Source: Promethearchaeota archaeon (GTDB taxonomy: Archaea > Asgardarchaeota > Lokiarchaeia > Sigyniarchaeales > SOKP01). From it: a DNA stretch of 64,000 nt. A program made the translations under genes and the position numbers. The notes beneath the pieces were generated by a model, which had not been told where the DNA came from, made no database searches, and saw only the letters and a program-made list of their open reading frames with translations. Within the stretch, counting starts at the first letter, position 1. Every line of letters starts with the position of its first letter. Positions 60,816 through 64,000 of this stretch are shown piece by piece. Location of the stretch: the NCBI GenBank assembly GCA_019058245.1, contig JAHPZJ010000030.1, positions 91,294 to 155,293 on the forward strand. The letters run 5' to 3'.

Positions 60816-61961
60816 ATGTTTTCTCAAATTCAAATTGATAAAGAAATTCAATTTATAGCTTATTTATTACCTGTGATGATAGGGGTTCAATTAGCAATTT
60901 ACTTTTTTTTCCAATATCAAAAAACGCGAGATAAAAACCTTCCATTAAATAGAATTTTATTAGCATTTGGTTCATTTATATTATTTATAATATTAGGTCC
61001 ATTGTTGATACAAATATCAAGAAATTTTATTGAAAATCATATATTACATGAAATAGTTACCAGAATAGGTTGGTTTTTTAGTTTTTTTTCAACCATAAGT
61101 GTTTCTTTTTTTATAATTACCAAAGAATTTTCAACAATAATCAATATAAAAATCGCTAGAGCGTTAATGATTTTAAATTTTGTACCGATTGTAATTCTTT
61201 TTTTAGTACCATCTCTGCTTTCACCCTTTTTTATCAGCAGTATTTTTTTTGCTATATTAAATGGTTTTTATATAATACGATTTCAAATAATTATGATTAG
61301 TAAGTCAGTGGGAAGTATAAAGAAAAAATTTAAACTGTTTCTATTCGGTACACTAATAAGTTTTTTTGCTTTAATCTTTGCCGTTTTTGTAGGATTAGGT
61401 GTTTTACCATCAGTTATTAATGAAATATTCTATTTCACTGGAATTTGTGAATTAGGTATTGGATTTATTATTATATCATTTTCTGTATATAATTTTCCTC
61501 CTTTTTATGAATTTGAATGGAGGAATAATCTCCTTAAATTATTTATTATTGATCAAAAAAATAAGAATTGCCTTTATAGTTATGATTTCATTGAAAAATT
61601 AAAGGAAAGAAATGATCAGAATCAAGACCTTCTCTATGAATTTAATAAACTATTTTCTAAAGGTATTCTTGGAATCGACACAATTATTAAAACAATAACA
61701 GACACTAAAGATAAGAGTATAAATAAAATTGAAAAAGGCGAGTCTCATATTTTTTTGGAGTATGGGCAACCACCATTCTCTTTAACTTTTGTTTTAATTG
61801 TTAAAGTTGATTTGATTAGCACTCACCACCTTCTTAAATCAATAAAAAGTAGGTTTGAATCATTTTTTAAAGAAATTTTATTAAATTTAAATATCTTGAA
61901 TGAAGAATCTTCACAATTATTTAGAAGTTTTGACAATATTATGAATCAAATCTTACAATAG
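60816..61961 (+). CDS. Seven-helix membrane protein with C-terminal longin-like domain
   Basis: A 381-residue protein. Seven hydrophobic helices span about residues 11-32, 44-67, 80-103, 113-135, 136-158, 170-195 and 205-230. The last ends in the motif FPPFYEFEW (about 229-237), also seen as IPPFFEFDW in the next protein. The soluble C-terminal 145 residues begin LLKLFIIDQKNKNCLYSYDF, a longin-type first strand, hydrophilic turn and strand, and continue with helical and strand segments. So a membrane sensor part carries a cytoplasmic longin-like part. It lies after the small GTPase gene and 9 bp before its paralogue. Homology of the C-terminal part to longins is by pattern and modestly sure. 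Confidence 0.65.
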   Translation: MFSQIQIDKEIQFIAYLLPVMIGVQLAIYFFFQYQKTRDKNLPLNRILLAFGSFILFIILGPLLIQISRNFIENHILHEIVTRIGWFFSFFSTISVSFFIITKEFSTIINIKIARALMILNFVPIVILFLVPSLLSPFFISSIFFAILNGFYIIRFQIIMISKSVGSIKKKFKLFLFGTLISFFALIFAVFVGLGVLPSVINEIFYFTGICELGIGFIIISFSVYNFPPFYEFEWRNNLLKLFIIDQKNKNCLYSYDFIEKLKERNDQNQDLLYEFNKLFSKGILGIDTIIKTITDTKDKSINKIEKGESHIFLEYGQPPFSLTFVLIVKVDLISTHHLLKSIKSRFESFFKEILLNLNILNEESSQLFRSFDNIMNQILQ

Positions 61962-61970
61962 TAAAGAAAA

Positions 61971-63089
61971 ATGATGTATATCGAATTTCCAATAACAGGT
62001 CCATTTAGATTTATATTATTAATAATGGAATCGATTTTTGCTTTTTTTTCTCTTGAAATTGGGATAATTTTTTTAATTAAATATAAAAAGCAACCCAAAA
62101 ATCTTAAAAACTCACAAGATTTAGCATTTGCTTCTTTATTTTTTGGATTTTCAGTATCAAAAATTTTATTTATAATTGCTAGCTACTATTTATCCGAGAA
62201 TAGAATTTCTCCTTTTTTGATTTGGGCAGAGGGGAGTTATCGACAACTTTTATTTAATTTTGGGTTTTTTTCAATACTTATAAGTAATTTAATGTTTTCA
62301 TTTTTTATAGAAAAAAATAAAAAATTCTTTTTTAAGAAGTATTTTTTTACAATAAGTTTTATTATCCTGTTATTTTTGTTTTCTGTTTTATTTTTCAATA
62401 ATTTATTATTTATTCATTCACTTTCAGCTGTTTCATGGCCTTTATTTACTATTTTATTTATGCTATATGTAAGAGATCTTGGTAGAAAATCAAGAAAACA
62501 AGAAATTCTTTCAAAGAGTTTCTTAAAAGGCACAATAATTATACTGCTTATTTTGATAGGATACGTTTTTTCGATGGATTTAATTCTTCAAGTTTTTGGT
62601 CTTATAATAAGATTTATTGGAATTACCTTCCAACTAATAGCGATTGCTCTAATATTCATTTTTTTTAGAAAAATCCCCCCTTTCTTTGAATTTGACTGGG
62701 AAGATAAAATTGAAGACATTTATATATTAAATAATACAGGGATATGTTTATTTGCTTATTCCTTTTCAAGTAAGACTAAGATCTTAGAAAATCAAATCGT
62801 CACAGGAACGTTAGCTTCAATGAATATAATGCTTAATGAACTAATTAAAAGCAAATCTAATGAAATTTCTATTATAAAGAAATATGAGAAAATTGTAATT
62901 CTTTTTTCGGGCAATTTTACAACTGGAGTATTAATTTGTAAAGAAGATTTGAAATTTTTTATTCATAATCTTAGGAAATTAATTTTAAAGATTGAAGAAA
63001 TTTATGGTAGTATCTTTACTAAATGGAAAGGAGATCTAACTATATTTTATCCAGTAAAAAATATTATAGAAGAGATTTTTTCGACATAA
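61971..63089 (+). CDS. Seven-helix membrane protein with C-terminal longin-like domain (paralogue)
   Basis: A 372-residue paralogue of the preceding gene, 9 bp downstream and thus in the same operon. Seven helices lie near residues 10-34, 45-68, 84-106, 118-145, 147-168, 178-205 and 210-233. The junction IPPFFEFDWEDK matches FPPFYEFEW of its neighbour. The C-terminal domain, starting IEDIYILNNTGICLFAYSFS and continuing QIVTGTLASMNIMLNELIKS, is a good longin match: strand, N-x-T/N-G turn, strand, then the amphipathic helix. Longin folds often act with small GTPases, and one is encoded 1.3 kb upstream. Possibly a two-subunit membrane sensor. Family name unknown. Confidence 0.65.
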   Translation: MMYIEFPITGPFRFILLIMESIFAFFSLEIGIIFLIKYKKQPKNLKNSQDLAFASLFFGFSVSKILFIIASYYLSENRISPFLIWAEGSYRQLLFNFGFFSILISNLMFSFFIEKNKKFFFKKYFFTISFIILLFLFSVLFFNNLLFIHSLSAVSWPLFTILFMLYVRDLGRKSRKQEILSKSFLKGTIIILLILIGYVFSMDLILQVFGLIIRFIGITFQLIAIALIFIFFRKIPPFFEFDWEDKIEDIYILNNTGICLFAYSFSSKTKILENQIVTGTLASMNIMLNELIKSKSNEISIIKKYEKIVILFSGNFTTGVLICKEDLKFFIHNLRKLILKIEEIYGSIFTKWKGDLTIFYPVKNIIEEIFST

Positions 63090-63394
63090 ACATTGATGTG
63101 AAGGAATAACTCTCATATAACATATTTCTAATTGTATATTGTATTCTTTAATATGAAAATGAAAAAAAATTCAATAATTTATATGAAAGCATGAATTAGA
63201 TTATTTATTAGCGATGAAATCTGAACTTAAGATTAATTTTTCAAAAGTCAAAATCGTATAAATTCATTTTCAAATTATATATTCATTTCGAGATCATAAT
63301 TAAAAACGACAATAATAAATAGAAAATCAAAGACAATTGTATTATCTAATTTAATTTTTTTTCAAAATTGATAATATGATGTTGGGATATTAAA
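63090..63394. other. Intergenic region with nothing recognised
   Basis: 305 bp of AT-rich sequence without a supportable ORF, RNA gene or strong inverted repeat. A T run (about 63356-63363) near the right end could end leftward or rightward read-through, and TTGGGATATTAAA just before 63395 may act as the ribosome site for the next gene. Confidence 0.3.
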
Positions 63395-64000
63395 ATGTCG
63401 TTTTATCAACTGAGTATTCCAAGATTTTTTACAGTATATATTGCTCAAGGAGCAATGTTTTTTTATTTTATTTTTTTAATCTATAAAATTCTTAAGCGCG
63501 ATACAAAACGATTGAACGTAATATTTACTGGATTTTATCTTGGTAACGTTATCGGATTTTTTGTAAATTTTATCTATGCTCCTATGACAGATGCAGATCT
63601 TGTCCTTATAATGCATGGTATAACGACATTTTTTGCTTTTTATTCACCAATTTTTATTTTAGTATTTGAATTAATGTTGCTGAAACCAGAAAAAGTTATT
63701 AATACTAAAAAGCAACTTGCAATATTAGGTGCCTACGCGATTGTTCTTTCTTTTATGTGGATTTTCCTCTTCACAGAAGGATGGGGTGTAGAAATTGGAC
63801 CTCCAAATTGGACACCTCATTGGATGTTTCCTTTTTTTCTTTTTTTTGTGTCTATTGTAACTATATGTGTAGTGGTACCATCTTTTTATATTTCATATAA
63901 AATATTTAAGAAATTTGAAGATGTCCAATTGAAAAGAAAATGGAAATCTTTTATAATCGGATTAGGGGCTTTTTATATTTGTGGATATAGTGTTTTTATT
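63395..64000 (+). CDS. Membrane protein, partial (cut by window end)
   Basis: An ORF that starts at ATG 63395 and stays open to the window edge, 202 codons. It begins MSFYQLSIPRFFTVYIAQGA and has about five and a half strongly hydrophobic segments, near residues 18-36, 50-72, 78-105, 112-132, 148-172 and 190 on. The topology so far resembles the membrane part of the two genes before it and of the protein at 7.3 kb, so it may be a third member with a longin-like end beyond the window. That cannot be checked here. Function unknown. Confidence 0.65.
   Translation, partial: MSFYQLSIPRFFTVYIAQGAMFFYFIFLIYKILKRDTKRLNVIFTGFYLGNVIGFFVNFIYAPMTDADLVLIMHGITTFFAFYSPIFILVFELMLLKPEKVINTKKQLAILGAYAIVLSFMWIFLFTEGWGVEIGPPNWTPHWMFPFFLFFVSIVTICVVVPSFYISYKIFKKFEDVQLKRKWKSFIIGLGAFYICGYSVFI

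Noticed and set aside
1..64000. tRNA, rRNA, CRISPR arrays, insertion sequences and inteins
   Set aside because: No GC-rich cloverleaf-like segments, regular repeat-spacer arrays, transposase reading frames or intein splice motifs were seen in any gap or gene.

Overview
The window is a strongly AT-rich, gene-dense archaeal chromosome segment, most plausibly from an Asgard archaeon of the Lokiarchaeia type. The evidence is the mix of archaeal housekeeping genes (archaeal-type glycyl-tRNA synthetase, Alba, Ftr, archaeal CdhB/CdhC, GGTGA- or GAGG-type ribosome binding sites, TATA boxes) with eukaryote-like signature families: a Ras-like small GTPase, longin-like and roadblock-like domains, and leucine-rich repeats fused to a TIR domain. 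No rRNA, tRNA, CRISPR array, insertion sequence or integrase is visible. Layout. 0-7.2 kb: Ftr (C1 metabolism), two surface proteins in tandem, and glyS. 7.3-15.3 kb: a seven-helix membrane protein, a coiled-coil/GNAT pair, two TPR proteins, a HAD phosphatase, small zinc-ribbon and unknown proteins, and a C-GCAxxG-C-C protein. 15.4-21.2 kb: AmmeMemoRadiSam radical-SAM enzyme, flavodoxin, FAD-dependent glycerol-3-phosphate dehydrogenase, a CheY-like receiver, and an RNase H-fold exonuclease. 21.4-29.1 kb: acyl-CoA dehydrogenase, thiolase homologue with DUF35 partner, enoyl-CoA hydratase, and a four-gene polar amino-acid ABC importer. 29.5-37.5 kb: arginine biosynthesis, argH and then argJ-argB-argD-argC-argG plus a small Lrp-ligand-domain-like protein. 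37.6-42.5 kb: family III CoA-transferase, a heme/b561-like membrane protein, a longin-plus-roadblock protein, and a coiled-coil zinc ribbon protein. 42.6-49.8 kb: a compact his operon on the minus strand, hisIE-hisG-hisD-hisC-hisB-hisH-hisAF. 50.3-57.7 kb: GNAT, LRR-TIR protein, a solitary type I-like methylase fused to a specificity domain, Alba, a decayed GNAT, a gingipain-type peptidase, and a CooT-like protein. 57.9-64 kb: acetyl-CoA decarbonylase/synthase subunits cdhB-cdhC, a Ras-like GTPase, two seven-helix proteins with a C-terminal longin-like domain, and a further membrane protein cut by the window edge. How the genes work together. Ftr and CdhB/CdhC belong to the archaeal tetrahydromethanopterin Wood-Ljungdahl pathway. 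The amino-acid importer and the acyl-CoA enzymes suit an organism that takes up amino acids and handles acyl-CoA intermediates. Arginine and histidine are both made de novo. The most striking observation is that both amino-acid operons are preceded by a short ORF rich in the cognate residue. Upstream of argJ lies a 35-codon ORF containing four consecutive CGN arginine codons, followed 6 nt after its stop by a 9-bp hairpin and a U-rich tract. Upstream of hisIE lies a 54-codon ORF whose last seven sense codons include four histidines, followed at once by a 10-bp hairpin and then a 9-bp hairpin next to the start codon. This looks like the layout of ribosome-controlled attenuation leaders, which is not an established mechanism in archaea, and I offer it as the main candidate for an undescribed system. 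Other notable points are a natural HisA-HisF fusion with all four catalytic aspartates, an N-terminally extended HisIE, an LRR-TIR protein next to an orphan methylase, seven-helix/longin proteins beside a small GTPase, and a CooT-like nickel-protein homologue divergent from the nickel-enzyme genes cdhB-cdhC. All assignments come from reading the sequence; no database search was possible.
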